Positions 9,697 to 17,951 of a DNA stretch of 36,379 bases are shown here, piece after piece. Source of the stretch: Oscillospiraceae bacterium. GTDB lineage: Bacteria > Bacillota > Clostridia > Oscillospirales > UBA929. Numbering within the stretch: position 1 is the stretch's first letter; the number at the start of each line of letters is the position of its first letter. A program made the translations under genes and the position numbers. Under the pieces are notes generated by a model. The model worked only from the letters and a program-made list of their open reading frames with translations, was not told the origin of the DNA and searched no databases. The DNA lies in NCBI GenBank assembly GCA_031253545.1, contig JAIRWH010000030.1, positions 1-36,379 of the forward strand, written 5' to 3'.

Positions 9697-12600
9697 TCAG
9701 GCGTCTCCCAAATACTTCCGCAGCGCGGCGGTCACTTCGTCAATGTCGAGCGGCTTGCCGATATGCCCGTTCATGCCCGCCTGAACGCACTTATCAATAT
9801 CTTCCTTGAACACGTTGGCCGTCATCGCCACAATGGGCACCCTCGCCGCTTCCGGCGAGCCGGAGGCGCGTATCTGCCCCGTGGCCGTGTAGCCGTCCAT
9901 CTCCGGCATCTGCAAGTCCATGAACACCATATCGTATCGCCCCGGGTCAGACAGGAACATGCTCACGGCCTCCGCCCCGTTTTGGGCGCAGTCTATCTCC
10001 AAACCCGTGGGTTCGAGCAAGGATATAACAATCTCGCGGTTAATCTCCACGTCCTCGGCGAGCAGTAATCGCTTGCCCCGCAGCGTCAGGCGCGGGGCGG
10101 CGGGCGCGCGTTCGCTCTCGGCGTGTCCGAGCTCCCGCTCCAAGCAAGAGGCCACGGCGGAGAAAAAGAGCGGCTTGGGCAAAAACGATGTCACGCCCGC
10201 CTCGGCGGCGCGGCCTTGCAGGTTGTTCCATTCCGCGGCGGACGCGAGCAGCACGAGCGGCCCGCCGCCCTTGGCGCCGATTGCGCGGGCAAGCTCCAAG
10301 CCGTCCATGTCGGGCATATTTTGGTCTATGAAATACAAGTCGTAGCTGCCGTGCTCGGCAATCATGGCAAGCGCGGCCAAGCCGGAGGGCGCGGTGTGGC
10401 ACACTATACCCAGCCTTTCCGCCGCGTCCGTGAAGAAACCGCCCGCCTCGCCGTCCGCGTCCGCGGCAAGCACACGCCGCCCACGCGGTATGGAATAGCC
10501 GGAATCGTCCCCGTTGCTGCCGCGGGCAAGGCACGCCGTAAACGAAAACACCGCGCCGTTGCCCGGCTGCGATTCCACCCATATGGCGCCGTCCATCATC
10601 TCCACGATATTCTTGGAGATTACAAGCCCCAGACCCGTGCCGCCGTATTTGCGCGTTATGCTCGTCTCCGCCTGCGTGAACGCGGAAAACAGCCGCTCCT
10701 GCTGCTGCGCGCTGATGCCGATGCCCGTGTCCGCCACGGAGATAAGCAGCTCGCACACGCCCCCGCCCTCGCTGAGCAGCTGCGCGCCGAGCCGGATAGC
10801 GCCGTGTTCGGGCGTAAACTTCACGGCGTTGGTGAGCAGGTTGGTAATCACCTGCGCTAAGCGTTGGTCGTCGCCGACAAGCGTTTGCGGTATGAGCGGG
10901 TCTATATGCACGGTGAGCTTTTGGTGCTTTTCGCCCACGCGGAAATTGATAACGTCCACCACGCGCTGGAACATCCGCTCGAAGTCAAACTCCGTCACGG
11001 AGAGCGAAAACTTGGAAGCCTCGATTTTAGACATATCGAGCACGTCGTTTATCACGCCGAGCAGGTGGCGCGAGGCCTCCTGTATCTTCTGTATGGCGTA
11101 GTCCTTCTTTATAATGTCGCGCGCCCCCGCGCCGATTGAGGCCATGCCGATAATGGCGTTCATGGGCGTGCGGATTTCGTGGCTCATATTGGCGAGGAAG
11201 TTGCTCTTGGCCCGGCTTGCCTGCTCGGCGCGCTTGCGCGCGTCCTCAATCTCCGTCACGTCGTTGCTCACGACGATATACCCGATTTTCTCCCCGTCCC
11301 GGTTGAGCAGATAATTGGCCACGCCCTTGTAATAATGCCCGCTGTCCTCCTGATACAGCACCTCCGCCTCGCGCCCGCCCAAAAGCGCCGTGATGGGGCA
11401 ATACGGCGAGCCGTGCGGGTATATGCTTATGTCGTTGTAGGAAAGCCCGATTACCTCGTCTAAGCCCTTGCCGATAAGCTGCTGCGCGCGGTTGTTGATA
11501 TAGATGATGTTGTAGTCCATGTCCACAATGGAAAGCGGCTCGCTGACGCTCTCTTCCAAGCTGTCCGCCATATCGTTGAAGGATTTCGCCAATGTGCCGA
11601 ACTCGTCGCGCGAGGCGGAGTCTATGCGGAACTGCCGCTCGCCGGAGCGGTAGCGCGAGATGCCGTCTATAAGCAGCTTGATATTGTCCGTGAGGAACGA
11701 GGAAAGCAGCAGCGCCGTGAGCACGACGAGCATAAGCAGAAACAGGCTTGTGCCGGCGAGGCGCAGCGCGTTCACGCGCATATTGCTCTCAATCTCCGCT
11801 GTGAGCGACATGCCCGTGGCGGCGGCGGGGGCGGTGAAGTCGTCCAGGCCCGCGCCGATTGTCACGAACGCGAACCCGCGCTTTGAGCCGCCGCGCTCTT
11901 CGGGCGCGTAACGCCCCGTGTAATAACCCACGGACGCGGCGGTGGTGAGCTTATACAGCCCGCTCCACAGTATGTAAAACGAGCCGCTCCCGCCGTTTTG
12001 CGTGAGGTTCATCCATCCCGTGCACTGCGGCGCGTTGTTCAGGTAGCGCCCGTCCAAACCCACGAAGCCCGCCTTCGTGAGCGCGGCGGCGGGCGTTTTG
12101 TCGCGCGATTGGTAATCGAGCAGAAAGCCGCCTTCCGGGTTTACCGCCGCGTTGCCTTGCCCGTCGCGCAGCACCCGCTCGCCAAACTGCGGCAGCAGCT
12201 GCCTGTCGTCTATATTCTCGCTCAGAAACTCGCCCCAACTCACTCCCTCGCCGCCGGGCGAGAGCTCGTCCCACGCGGGGTTGGCCGCGAGCCAGTCCGC
12301 CCCGCCCGCCTGTTGCCAGGCATGGTAAGGCGTGCCGGGGGCGCTGTCCGCCGCGGTGCCGGAAGCGAGGATTTTCGCTCCCGCGGCGTCTTTGATAAAG
12401 CCGCCCGCGGCGTAGTCGCGCAAATAATCCGCCGTGCCCTCCAACCAGGGTACCTGCGCCTCGCCCGTGAGCGGGTTGTAGCCCACGATGGAATGGTGGC
12501 GCGGGTGGCAGATGCTGCGGCACATATAGTCCCATATAAAGGCGTAGTTGCCGTCGAAGGCGGAGGGCAGGGCGGTGTACCGCTCGTTCATGGGGGTGAT

Positions 12601-13635
12601 ATAGTCCACAAACTCCATGATATGGTCGTGGTTGAGCGCCGCGGTCACATAACCCGCCACCTCGCCGCCGCTGTCCGTCACGGGCGAGGCCCAGCGCACG
12701 ATGCCCTCGAAGCGCCGCCCCACGGGGTTCTCGCGCCCGGCGTAAGCCTGCGAGGCCGCCATTTTCACAAACTCGTCCTCCGGCAGGGTGGCTATAACGC
12801 GCAGCAAGTCGTGGTTCGGGTGCTCCGGCGGCACGCTTCGCAAAACCCCCGGCGTGTACATGCCGATATAGTTTGTGCCCACGTACGCGCCGATAACCTC
12901 CGACACATATATCTCGCCGACGGCAAGCGCGCGCAGCTCCCCGAAATATGTCTCCGCCTTCACATATGTGTTGGTTCTGTCGGCCACGTTCTTCAGCGCC
13001 GTGTCGAGCGGGTATAAGGTTTTGGCGCCGTTCGGCTCGACGTATTTATACACTTCGTTGCCGTCTGTGTCCACAAAGGTAATCTCGTCGTAAAGCGGGC
13101 GCATCGCGCGTTGCAACCCGTCCGGCGGTCTGTAATTAAAGCCGCTGCCATACAGCACATCCTCGTTTTCCGAATTGACGGACACAGCGCCGCTCGCGGG
13201 CGCGGGCGGGTCTGCCTGCACCCATGTCATGCCGTCGGCGGAAAGCGCCCACTGCCCGCGCTCCGTCAACGCGCTTTTAGCCTGCGCGGCAAAGAGCGCG
13301 TAGTTTTCTTCCGAGGGCGTGAGGGAGGCCAGATAGAGTATATCCGTGTCGCGCGCGCGCAGGAAATCGGCGAGCGCCGCCGCCGTGGTGGTGGTTAGCC
13401 GCTCGATATTCTGCACGGCGATGGTGTTCAGCGCCGAGGCCGAGTCGGTCACGGCCATGTCGCGTATAAGCCTGCCGAGCGTGGTTATCTGGTTGAGGGC
13501 GAGCGCGGTAATGAGGATGATGGGGATAGCCTTCACCGTGAGGAAAATCAACACAAGTTTGGGGCGCAGCCGCAAGCCGCTTTTATTCAGCAGCCGCGCG
13601 AAAAGGCCCACGCGCCTTTCTTTTCCGTCCCTCAT
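9697..13635 (-). CDS. Large transmembrane hybrid sensor histidine kinase (extracellular sensor-HAMP-PAS-HisKA-HATPase-REC-REC)
   Basis: The ~1312-residue kinase has TM1 at about residues 25-48 and an unusually large extracellular region of about 570 residues containing Cache-like strands. TM2 (~620-645) is followed by HAMP (~645-700), PAS (~700-800), HisKA with the phosphoacceptor in NMSHEIRTPMN (His ~819) and HATPase (N-box NLLTNAVKFTP ~940, G-box GGTGLGLVISKN ~1005). Two receiver domains follow: REC1 with Asp in FIDQNMPDMDG (~1105), REC2 with Asp in FMDLQMPEMDG (~1236) and MTAN/GKP near the end. The extracellular part contains CRSICHPRHHSIVGYNP near residue 371. I choose ATG 13635 because it gives the cleaner N-terminus; a GTG at 13671 is possible. 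No output regulator is adjacent, and the ligand is unknown. Confidence 0.92.
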   Translation of the reverse strand: MRDGKERRVGLFARLLNKSGLRLRPKLVLIFLTVKAIPIILITALALNQITTLGRLIRDMAVTDSASALNTIAVQNIERLTTTTAAALADFLRARDTDILYLASLTPSEENYALFAAQAKSALTERGQWALSADGMTWVQADPPAPASGAVSVNSENEDVLYGSGFNYRPPDGLQRAMRPLYDEITFVDTDGNEVYKYVEPNGAKTLYPLDTALKNVADRTNTYVKAETYFGELRALAVGEIYVSEVIGAYVGTNYIGMYTPGVLRSVPPEHPNHDLLRVIATLPEDEFVKMAASQAYAGRENPVGRRFEGIVRWASPVTDSGGEVAGYVTAALNHDHIMEFVDYITPMNERYTALPSAFDGNYAFIWDYMCRSICHPRHHSIVGYNPLTGEAQVPWLEGTADYLRDYAAGGFIKDAAGAKILASGTAADSAPGTPYHAWQQAGGADWLAANPAWDELSPGGEGVSWGEFLSENIDDRQLLPQFGERVLRDGQGNAAVNPEGGFLLDYQSRDKTPAAALTKAGFVGLDGRYLNNAPQCTGWMNLTQNGGSGSFYILWSGLYKLTTAASVGYYTGRYAPEERGGSKRGFAFVTIGAGLDDFTAPAAATGMSLTAEIESNMRVNALRLAGTSLFLLMLVVLTALLLSSFLTDNIKLLIDGISRYRSGERQFRIDSASRDEFGTLAKSFNDMADSLEESVSEPLSIVDMDYNIIYINNRAQQLIGKGLDEVIGLSYNDISIYPHGSPYCPITALLGGREAEVLYQEDSGHYYKGVANYLLNRDGEKIGYIVVSNDVTEIEDARKRAEQASRAKSNFLANMSHEIRTPMNAIIGMASIGAGARDIIKKDYAIQKIQEASRHLLGVINDVLDMSKIEASKFSLSVTEFDFERMFQRVVDVINFRVGEKHQKLTVHIDPLIPQTLVGDDQRLAQVITNLLTNAVKFTPEHGAIRLGAQLLSEGGGVCELLISVADTGIGISAQQQERLFSAFTQAETSITRKYGGTGLGLVISKNIVEMMDGAIWVESQPGNGAVFSFTACLARGSNGDDSGYSIPRGRRVLAADADGEAGGFFTDAAERLGIVCHTAPSGLAALAMIAEHGSYDLYFIDQNMPDMDGLELARAIGAKGGGPLVLLASAAEWNNLQGRAAEAGVTSFLPKPLFFSAVASCLERELGHAESERAPAAPRLTLRGKRLLLAEDVEINREIVISLLEPTGLEIDCAQNGAEAVSMFLSDPGRYDMVFMDLQMPEMDGYTATGQIRASGSPEAARVPIVAMTANVFKEDIDKCVQAGMNGHIGKPLDIDEVTAALRKYLGDA

Positions 13636-13678
13636 ACCCGTTTCCCGCTTTCTCGCGTTATCGGAATACACTAAACCA

Positions 13679-13708
13679 ATTATGCGGCAAGCGCGGCGCT
13701 TTTGTCAA
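13679..13708 (-). promoter_or_regulatory. Predicted promoter for the hybrid kinase
   Basis: The minus strand has a perfect TTGACA (13708-13703), an 18-nt spacer and CATAAT (13684-13679), about 45 nt upstream of the ATG at 13635. Confidence 0.6.
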
Positions 13709-13746
13709 TACGCCCCCCGCCGCGTATTTCCCCGCCCCCGCCGCAA

Positions 13747-13784
13747 CCCCGTCTCCTAACCACCGGCAACCGGCGACTAAACGG
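13747..13784 (+). repeat. Degenerate heptamer array B
   Basis: CCCCGTCTCC is followed by the 7-mers TAACCAC, CGGCAAC, CGGCGAC and then TAAACGG. The 7-base period and the CCCCGTC head match the other arrays, but the units have diverged. Confidence 0.6.
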
Positions 13785-13882
13785 TTGCGGCCATTCCACG
13801 CTTCCCATGATATACCGTATACCTCCGTTGCGCCGTAAGAGCCGTTGTTTTTCCCGTAAGATTGAGCGTCCGCGGGCTGTGC

Positions 13883-13909
13883 TTGACGTATTTGCGGCGG
13901 GCGTATAAT
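13883..13909 (+). promoter_or_regulatory. Possible upstream promoter of the chemotaxis receptor leader
   Basis: TTGACG (13883-13888) and a perfect TATAAT (13904-13909) are 15 nt apart, which is short for sigma-A. It precedes a Shine-Dalgarno and a tiny ORF at 13927. Confidence 0.4.
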
Positions 13910-13926
13910 AATCGGGGAGGCGAAGT

Positions 13927-13974
13927 ATGGGTACAGGCAGGGCGGGAAGACGGGAGCGGTACCCTTTGGGTTGA
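13927..13974 (+). CDS. Candidate 15-residue leader ORF
   Basis: GGGGAGG (13914-13920) lies six bases before an ATG that opens a 15-codon ORF (MGTGRAGRRERYPLG, then TGA). It is Arg/Gly-rich and resembles no family I know. Its position between a candidate promoter and the receptor promoter suggests either a leader peptide or chance; no coding signal beyond the ribosome site supports it. Confidence 0.25.
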   Translation: MGTGRAGRRERYPLG

Positions 13975-13981
13975 CAGACTT

Positions 13982-14015
13982 TTTGCGGTAAGCGCGATTG
14001 GCCGCTTCCCGCAAA
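13982..14015 (+). promoter_or_regulatory. Inverted repeat just upstream of the receptor promoter
   Basis: TTTGCGG (13982-13988) plus AAGCG (13990-13994) pair with CGCTT (14003-14007) plus CCGCAAA (14009-14015): 12 bp with one mismatch and an 8-nt loop. No T-run follows on either strand, so it is more likely an operator or RNA hairpin than a terminator. Confidence 0.45.
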
Positions 14016-14023
14016 GAAAGCGG

Positions 14024-14052
14024 TTGAATGTCGCGCGGAGATATGTTATGAT
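14024..14052 (+). promoter_or_regulatory. Predicted sigma-A promoter for the chemotaxis receptor
   Basis: TTGAAT (14024-14029), a 17-nt spacer and TATGAT (14047-14052). The expected start near 14059 gives a leader of about 65 nt. Confidence 0.75.
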
Positions 14053-14123
14053 TTACCGAGAAAAGGCCCTGCCGCCTTGCCGCCGCGCGGGCGCGCCGAT
14101 TTTACGCTAAGGAGGGTTCGCGT

Positions 14124-16103
14124 ATGAAACTGAAGAGCCTGGGGCTGAAAATTTCCATAAGCGTGACCGTTGTTATTCTGGCGCTTGTGTTGGTCACAAT
14201 CAATATCGTCACGGTGGCAAGCGACCTCATGCTGTCGCAGCTCGCGCCGGTGGGCTCCAAGGGCGCGAACACAACGCTTGTCTACGAGATTCAGGAGCTG
14301 CAAAACGAGGCGTATATCCACGCGCAGAAAATCGCGGCCTCGGCGCAGGTGGCGGACGCGATTACGCGCGGCGACGCGGACGGCTTGGAGCGCGCGCTCG
14401 CCCCCTTTCGCGACGGGGTGGACTCCATAACGGTGTGCGACCGGGACGGCAACGCGCTCGTTGCCCTAAACGGCGGCGAACACGCCGTAAACTCGCCGAA
14501 CCAAACGTCCCTCCTTGCGGCGCTTGGCGCGCCGGAGGGCGTGAGGACGATTGACAAAGAAGACGGTTACGGGATTTTCACCGCCGGAAGCGTGGCTATA
14601 AGGGACAACGGGGAGAGTATCATAGGCGCGGTGTCTTGCGGCCATGACTTGTCGCTGTCGAAATATGTGGACGACATCAAGCAGAAAAGCGGCTGCGAGG
14701 CGACTATTTTTGACGGCGACACGCGCCTGAGCACAACCCTCATTAACGAAAACGGCGACCGGGTTATCGGCACAAAAGCCGGCGAGGCTGTGATAGACGC
14801 GGTATTAAGGCGGCAAAACACCTATCAGGCGAATATCCAGCTGTTTGGCAGCGAGTACGCCGTGTGTTATTCCCCGCTCGTTGCGGACGGCAAGGCCGTG
14901 GGTATGCTGTTTGCGGGCATGAGCCTTGACACGGTGTTAGGCGAGCAGCGGGAGATGACGGTGCAGCTCATTGCGGTGTCCGTGGCCGCGGGGGTCGCCG
15001 GTATCCTGCTGATTTTCGCGCTCAGTATTTTCCTAATCAATAAGCCGCTGAAAAAGATAGACGCGTTCGCGAATAAAATCAAAAACGGGGATATGGGCCT
15101 TTCCGATTCCACCCCGTCTACGATAAACGTGCGAACCGCAGACGAGGTGGGCAAGCTCGCGCGTACCTTAGAGCAGGCATACGCGCAACTGAAAGGGTAT
15201 ATCGGGGAAATCAGGGAGCGCATGGAGAGCTTGGCCTCCGGCGATTTGACCGCGGAAAGCGCGTATAACTTCAAGGGCGACTTCACCCTTATAAAGGATT
15301 CGATAAACGGCATTGTGCGCAACCTCAGCCGGACGATGACGGAGATAGACAACTCCTCCCTGCAGGTGGCCGGAGGCGCGAAACAGGTGGCCGACGGCTC
15401 CCGGGCGCTCGCCGACGGCTCCACACAGCAGGCCGCCACCGTGAAACAGCTTTCGTCCGCCGTATCCGATTTGTCTAAGAAGACAAAGGACAACGCCCGG
15501 CAGGCCTTTCGCGCCGCCACGCTTGCCGATACGATTAAGAACAACGCCGAAAAGGGCAGCCACCAGATGGATGAGATGATGAACGCCGTGGAAGAGATAA
15601 CGCAGGCAAGCCGGAATATCGGCAACGTAATCAAGGTCATAGACGACATAGCGTTCCAAACCAATATCCTCGCCCTGAACGCCGCCGTGGAAGCCGCGCG
15701 CGCGGGGCAGCACGGCAAGGGCTTCGCCGTTGTGGCCGAGGAGGTGCGAAGCCTTGCCGCCAAGAGCGCGGAGGCGGCAAAAGAAACCGGCAGCCTTATT
15801 ACGAACTCCATAGAAAAGGCGAACTTGGGCGCGCAGATTGCCGGGGAGACCTCCGCGAGCTTGGCGGAGATTGTGGCCGGTATCAACGAGAGTAACCTGA
15901 TTGTGGGCGAAATCGCCAAGTCCTCCGAGGAGCAGGCGTCGGAGATTACCAACATCAACAGCGGCATTGAGCAGGTGTCGCAGATTATACAGCAAAACAG
16001 CGCCACGGCCGAGGAAAGCGCCGCGGCATCGGAGGAAATGAAGGGGCTTTCCGATGTGCTTCAAGGCTCAATCTCGCAGTTTAAGCTGAAAAACGGCGGT
16101 TAG
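14124..16103 (+). CDS. Methyl-accepting chemotaxis protein with extracellular Cache-type sensor
   Basis: Transmembrane chemoreceptor of 659 residues. TM1 is at about 9-31, followed by an extracellular Cache-like domain (~32-275) and TM2 (~278-302). A HAMP domain begins at [11 protein letters not shown], and a second HAMP-like segment contains [13 protein letters not shown]. The cytoplasmic signalling coiled coil follows, with the highly conserved tip [18 protein letters not shown] and [12 protein letters not shown] around residues 510-550. The ligand is unknown. AAGGAGGG precedes the ATG with good spacing. No che or flagellar genes are in the window, so the receptor is an orphan that would signal to a CheA/CheW system elsewhere. 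Confidence 0.95.
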   Translation: MKLKSLGLKISISVTVVILALVLVTINIVTVASDLMLSQLAPVGSKGANTTLVYEIQELQNEAYIHAQKIAASAQVADAITRGDADGLERALAPFRDGVDSITVCDRDGNALVALNGGEHAVNSPNQTSLLAALGAPEGVRTIDKEDGYGIFTAGSVAIRDNGESIIGAVSCGHDLSLSKYVDDIKQKSGCEATIFDGDTRLSTTLINENGDRVIGTKAGEAVIDAVLRRQNTYQANIQLFGSEYAVCYSPLVADGKAVGMLFAGMSLDTVLGEQREMTVQLIAVSVAAGVAGILLIFALSIFLINKPLKKIDAFANKIKNGDMGLSDSTPSTINVRTADEVGKLARTLEQAYAQLKGYIGEIRERMESLASGDLTAESAYNFKGDFTLIKDSINGIVRNLSRTMTEIDNSSLQVAGGAKQVADGSRALADGSTQQAATVKQLSSAVSDLSKKTKDNARQAFRAATLADTIKNNAEKGSHQMDEMMNAVEEITQASRNIGNVIKVIDDIAFQTNILALNAAVEAARAGQHGKGFAVVAEEVRSLAAKSAEAAKETGSLITNSIEKANLGAQIAGETSASLAEIVAGINESNLIVGEIAKSSEEQASEITNINSGIEQVSQIIQQNSATAEESAAASEEMKGLSDVLQGSISQFKLKNGG

Positions 16104-16145
16104 GGCGCGTTGCCGCGATTCGCCGCTCCCGGCTGTCCGGCCGTA

Positions 16146-16174
16146 TTGACTTATGATTTGCGCGGGCGTATAAT
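16146..16174 (+). promoter_or_regulatory. Strong sigma-A promoter for rnpB
   Basis: TTGACT (16146-16151), a 17-nt spacer and a perfect TATAAT (16169-16174). Seven bases later the RNase P RNA begins. Confidence 0.9.
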
Positions 16175-16180
16175 TAGCTT

Positions 16181-16533
16181 TGCGAGTCGGCTGAGCAGCC
16201 GCCTTCACGAATGCCGAAAGGCTGTGGGGGAGGAAAGTCCGGGCTCCACAGGGCGAGGATAACGGGTAACACCCGCCGCAGGCGACTGCCGGAAAAGGGC
16301 AACAGAGATATACCGCCCGATGTATTTCGGGTAAGGGTGGAAAGGCGAGGTAAGAGCTCACCGGTTCCTCGGGTAACCGGGGAATCCTGTAACCTCTATC
16401 CGGAGCAACACCGCATATGGGGAATATGGCCGGCCCGGCTTCCCCGGAGGTGGCATTGAGCCGTTTGGTAACAATCGGCCCAGATAGATGGCTGCTTTAA
16501 ATGACAGAACCCGGCTTACAGGCCGACTCGCAA
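16181..16533 (+). ncRNA. rnpB: RNase P RNA (catalytic M1-type RNA)
   Basis: RNA component of ribonuclease P, which removes 5' leaders from pre-tRNAs. The ends pair as helix P1 (GCGAGTCGGC near 16182 with GCCGACTCGC near 16522). The universally conserved 5' core GAGGAAAGTCCGGGCTCC lies near 16230. The matching 3' core ACAGAACCCGGCTTACAG lies near 16504 and completes P4. The length of about 353 nt is normal for the bacterial class. No clear T-rich terminator follows; the next ribosome site begins only about 10 nt later. Confidence 0.97.
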
Positions 16534-16558
16534 CCGAAAAACCGGGGAGGTAACGGAT

Positions 16559-17128
16559 ACGCGCGCGTGGGAGGAACTTGAAGCGGCCTGCAAGGCTTGC
16601 GAGAGGTGCGAGCTTTGCCGCACACGCAGGAGTGTGGTGTTTGGGGAGGGGCGGCGCGACGCGGAGGCCATGCTTGTGGGCGAGGGGCCGGGCGAGACCG
16701 AGGACAACACGGGCAGGCCGTTCGTCGGGCGAGCCGGGAAGCTGCTGGACAGTATGCTCGCGTCCGTGGGCATTGAGCGTGGCGAGGTGTATATAACCAA
16801 TATTGTGAAGTGCCGGCCGCCGCGTAACCGCGACCCCGACTTTTTTGAGCAGAACAACTGTTTGCCGTGGCTGCGTGAGCAAACGCGGCTGATTTCGCCG
16901 AAAATCATCGTGTGCTTGGGGCGGGTGGCCGCCATGCGGCTGATTCGCTCCGATTTTCATATATCCGCGGAGCACGGGCGCATTGAGCGAAAGGGCGCTT
17001 TTAATATGATGGCCATATACCACCCATCGTATCTGCTGCGCTCGCCGCAGATGCGGCCGGAGACGTTTGCGGACTTGAAGGTGTTGGAGAGGTTTCTGAA
17101 CGAAAACCGCCCCGCGGGCGCGGGTTGA
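16559..17128 (+). CDS. Uracil-DNA glycosylase, family 4 (4Fe-4S type)
   Basis: Base-excision-repair enzyme that removes uracil from DNA. It shows the N-terminal CERC of the iron-sulfur cluster, the catalytic motif GEGPGETEDNTGRPFVGRAG, two further cluster cysteines (VKC near residue 82 and NNC about 16 residues later), and motif 2 YHPSYLLR near the C-terminus. The first standard start codon in frame, GTG 16634, would remove the essential CKACERCELC region. The only good ribosome site (GGGGAGG 16544-16550) points to an ACG at 16559, eight bases downstream. I annotate from that ACG, giving about 189 residues, with the start uncertain. It lies directly behind rnpB and may share its transcript. 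Confidence 0.85.
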   Translation, partial: TRAWEELEAACKACERCELCRTRRSVVFGEGRRDAEAMLVGEGPGETEDNTGRPFVGRAGKLLDSMLASVGIERGEVYITNIVKCRPPRNRDPDFFEQNNCLPWLREQTRLISPKIIVCLGRVAAMRLIRSDFHISAEHGRIERKGAFNMMAIYHPSYLLRSPQMRPETFADLKVLERFLNENRPAGAG

Positions 17129-17165
17129 CAAACCGGCCGACCGATGATACAGTATATACTGTATC
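17125..17165 (+). promoter_or_regulatory. Promoter with perfect 20-bp palindromic operator upstream of the toxin-antitoxin pair
   Basis: TTGACA (17125-17130, overlapping the UDG stop) and TACAGT 17 nt downstream form a promoter. The palindrome GATACAGTAT/ATACTGTATC at 17146-17165 overlaps the -10 region. This fits autoregulation by the antitoxin or the MazEF complex. Confidence 0.7.
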
Positions 17166-17191
17166 CTATTATACCAAAGGGGTGGTTTTCT

Positions 17192-17464
17192 CTGACAGGG
17201 GCAAAGACCGTCCGCGTAAACCGTTGGGGCAACGGGCTTGGCATCCGCCTGCCAAAGGAGTTCACAGACAAGGCGGGCATCACCGAATCGTCGCGGCTGG
17301 ACGTGAGGCCGACCGCCGACGGGCTGCTGATAACCCGCGCCGAGGAACCGCGCAGGCACATCCCGCTCGCGGAGCGCTTGCAAGGCTGGAGCGGGCAGCC
17401 CTACGAGCTGTCCGACGAAGATACCGCGTGGGTCGCCATGCGGGCAATCGGGGATGAATCGTGA
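17192..17464 (+). CDS. MazE-like antitoxin (AbrB/SpoVT-type swapped-hairpin DNA-binding domain)
   Basis: Antitoxin that should neutralise the adjacent MazF toxin and repress their promoter. The N-terminal KTVRVNRWGNGLGIRLPKEF is the classic MazE/AbrB beta-strand DNA-binding motif; the acidic C-terminal tail would wrap the toxin. The frame has an ATG at 17144, but that codon lies upstream of the predicted transcription start and next to the palindrome. The downstream CTG at 17192, about 10 bases after AAAGGGG, gives a normal 90-residue antitoxin and is preferred. Its stop overlaps the toxin's GTG start. Confidence 0.8.
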   Translation: MTGAKTVRVNRWGNGLGIRLPKEFTDKAGITESSRLDVRPTADGLLITRAEEPRRHIPLAERLQGWSGQPYELSDEDTAWVAMRAIGDES

Positions 17465-17805
17465 ACGGCGGTGTCAAACAGGGCGACATCATCAAACTCG
17501 ACATGGGTTCCGGCTTGGGTCACGAGCGGCACGGCTACCGTCCGGCAATCGTAGTCTCCAACACATCCCTCTCGCGGGCGAGCAAGCTGACAATCATTTG
17601 CCCCATAACAAACACCGACAGGAAAAGCCCGTTGCACGTCCGTTTAGACGGATTGGCGACCACCGGTTTTGTGATGTGCGAACAGGTCAAGGCCGTTGAC
17701 CTGAACAAACGGCGGCACGAGTGGGTAGAAACGGTTTCCGACGACATACTTTGGGATATATGCGACATTATCCAAGGTTCGGTTGAGGTTGAAACCGTCG
17801 TGTAA
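17461..17805 (+). CDS. MazF/PemK-family endoribonuclease toxin
   Basis: Sequence-specific mRNA interferase. The 114-residue protein has the family signatures KQGDIIKLDMGSG at the N-terminus, HGYRPAIVVSN around residues 22-33, the ICPITNTDRK strand-loop and the GFVMCEQVKAVDL core strand. The start is a GTG at 17461 that overlaps the antitoxin stop (GTGA), giving tight coupling. The complete pair looks intact and functional. The cleavage specificity cannot be read from the sequence. Confidence 0.92.
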   Translation: MNGGVKQGDIIKLDMGSGLGHERHGYRPAIVVSNTSLSRASKLTIICPITNTDRKSPLHVRLDGLATTGFVMCEQVKAVDLNKRRHEWVETVSDDILWDICDIIQGSVEVETVV

Positions 17806-17820
17806 CCCCCCGCCCGCCGT

Positions 17821-17859
17821 ATTAGTTATTAGTTGTCAGTTGTCAGTTGTCAGTAGACG
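17821..17859 (-). repeat. Heptamer array C-left (inverted orientation)
   Basis: Read on the minus strand this is CGTCTAC followed by three TGACAAC units, TAATAAC and TAATAC. It lies 15 nt after mazF, in opposite orientation to array C-right. Confidence 0.85.
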
Positions 17860-17871
17860 AGGGCTTCGCCC

Positions 17872-17933
17872 CCGCACCCCCGTTCATTCGTCCCCCGCGC
17901 CCCGTCCACTAACCACTAACCACTAACCACTAA
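17872..17933 (+). repeat. Heptamer array C-right
   Basis: The C-rich head (CCCGCACCCCCG...CCCGTCC) is followed by four perfect CCACTAA units (17906-17933). It ends CTAGGGA, immediately before the ribosome site of the response regulator gene. Confidence 0.9.
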
Positions 17934-17951
17934 CTAGGGAAGGCGGAGGCG

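Noticed and set aside
13982-14015. Inverted repeat as an intrinsic terminator
   Set aside because: The T-run precedes the stem on the plus strand and no T-run follows on either strand.
16358-17383. 341-residue minus-strand ORF
   Set aside because: It is antisense to rnpB, the uracil-DNA glycosylase and the antitoxin, all clearly recognisable on the plus strand.
17821-17933. Heptamer arrays as a CRISPR array
   Set aside because: Units are 7 nt without spacers, and no cas genes are present.
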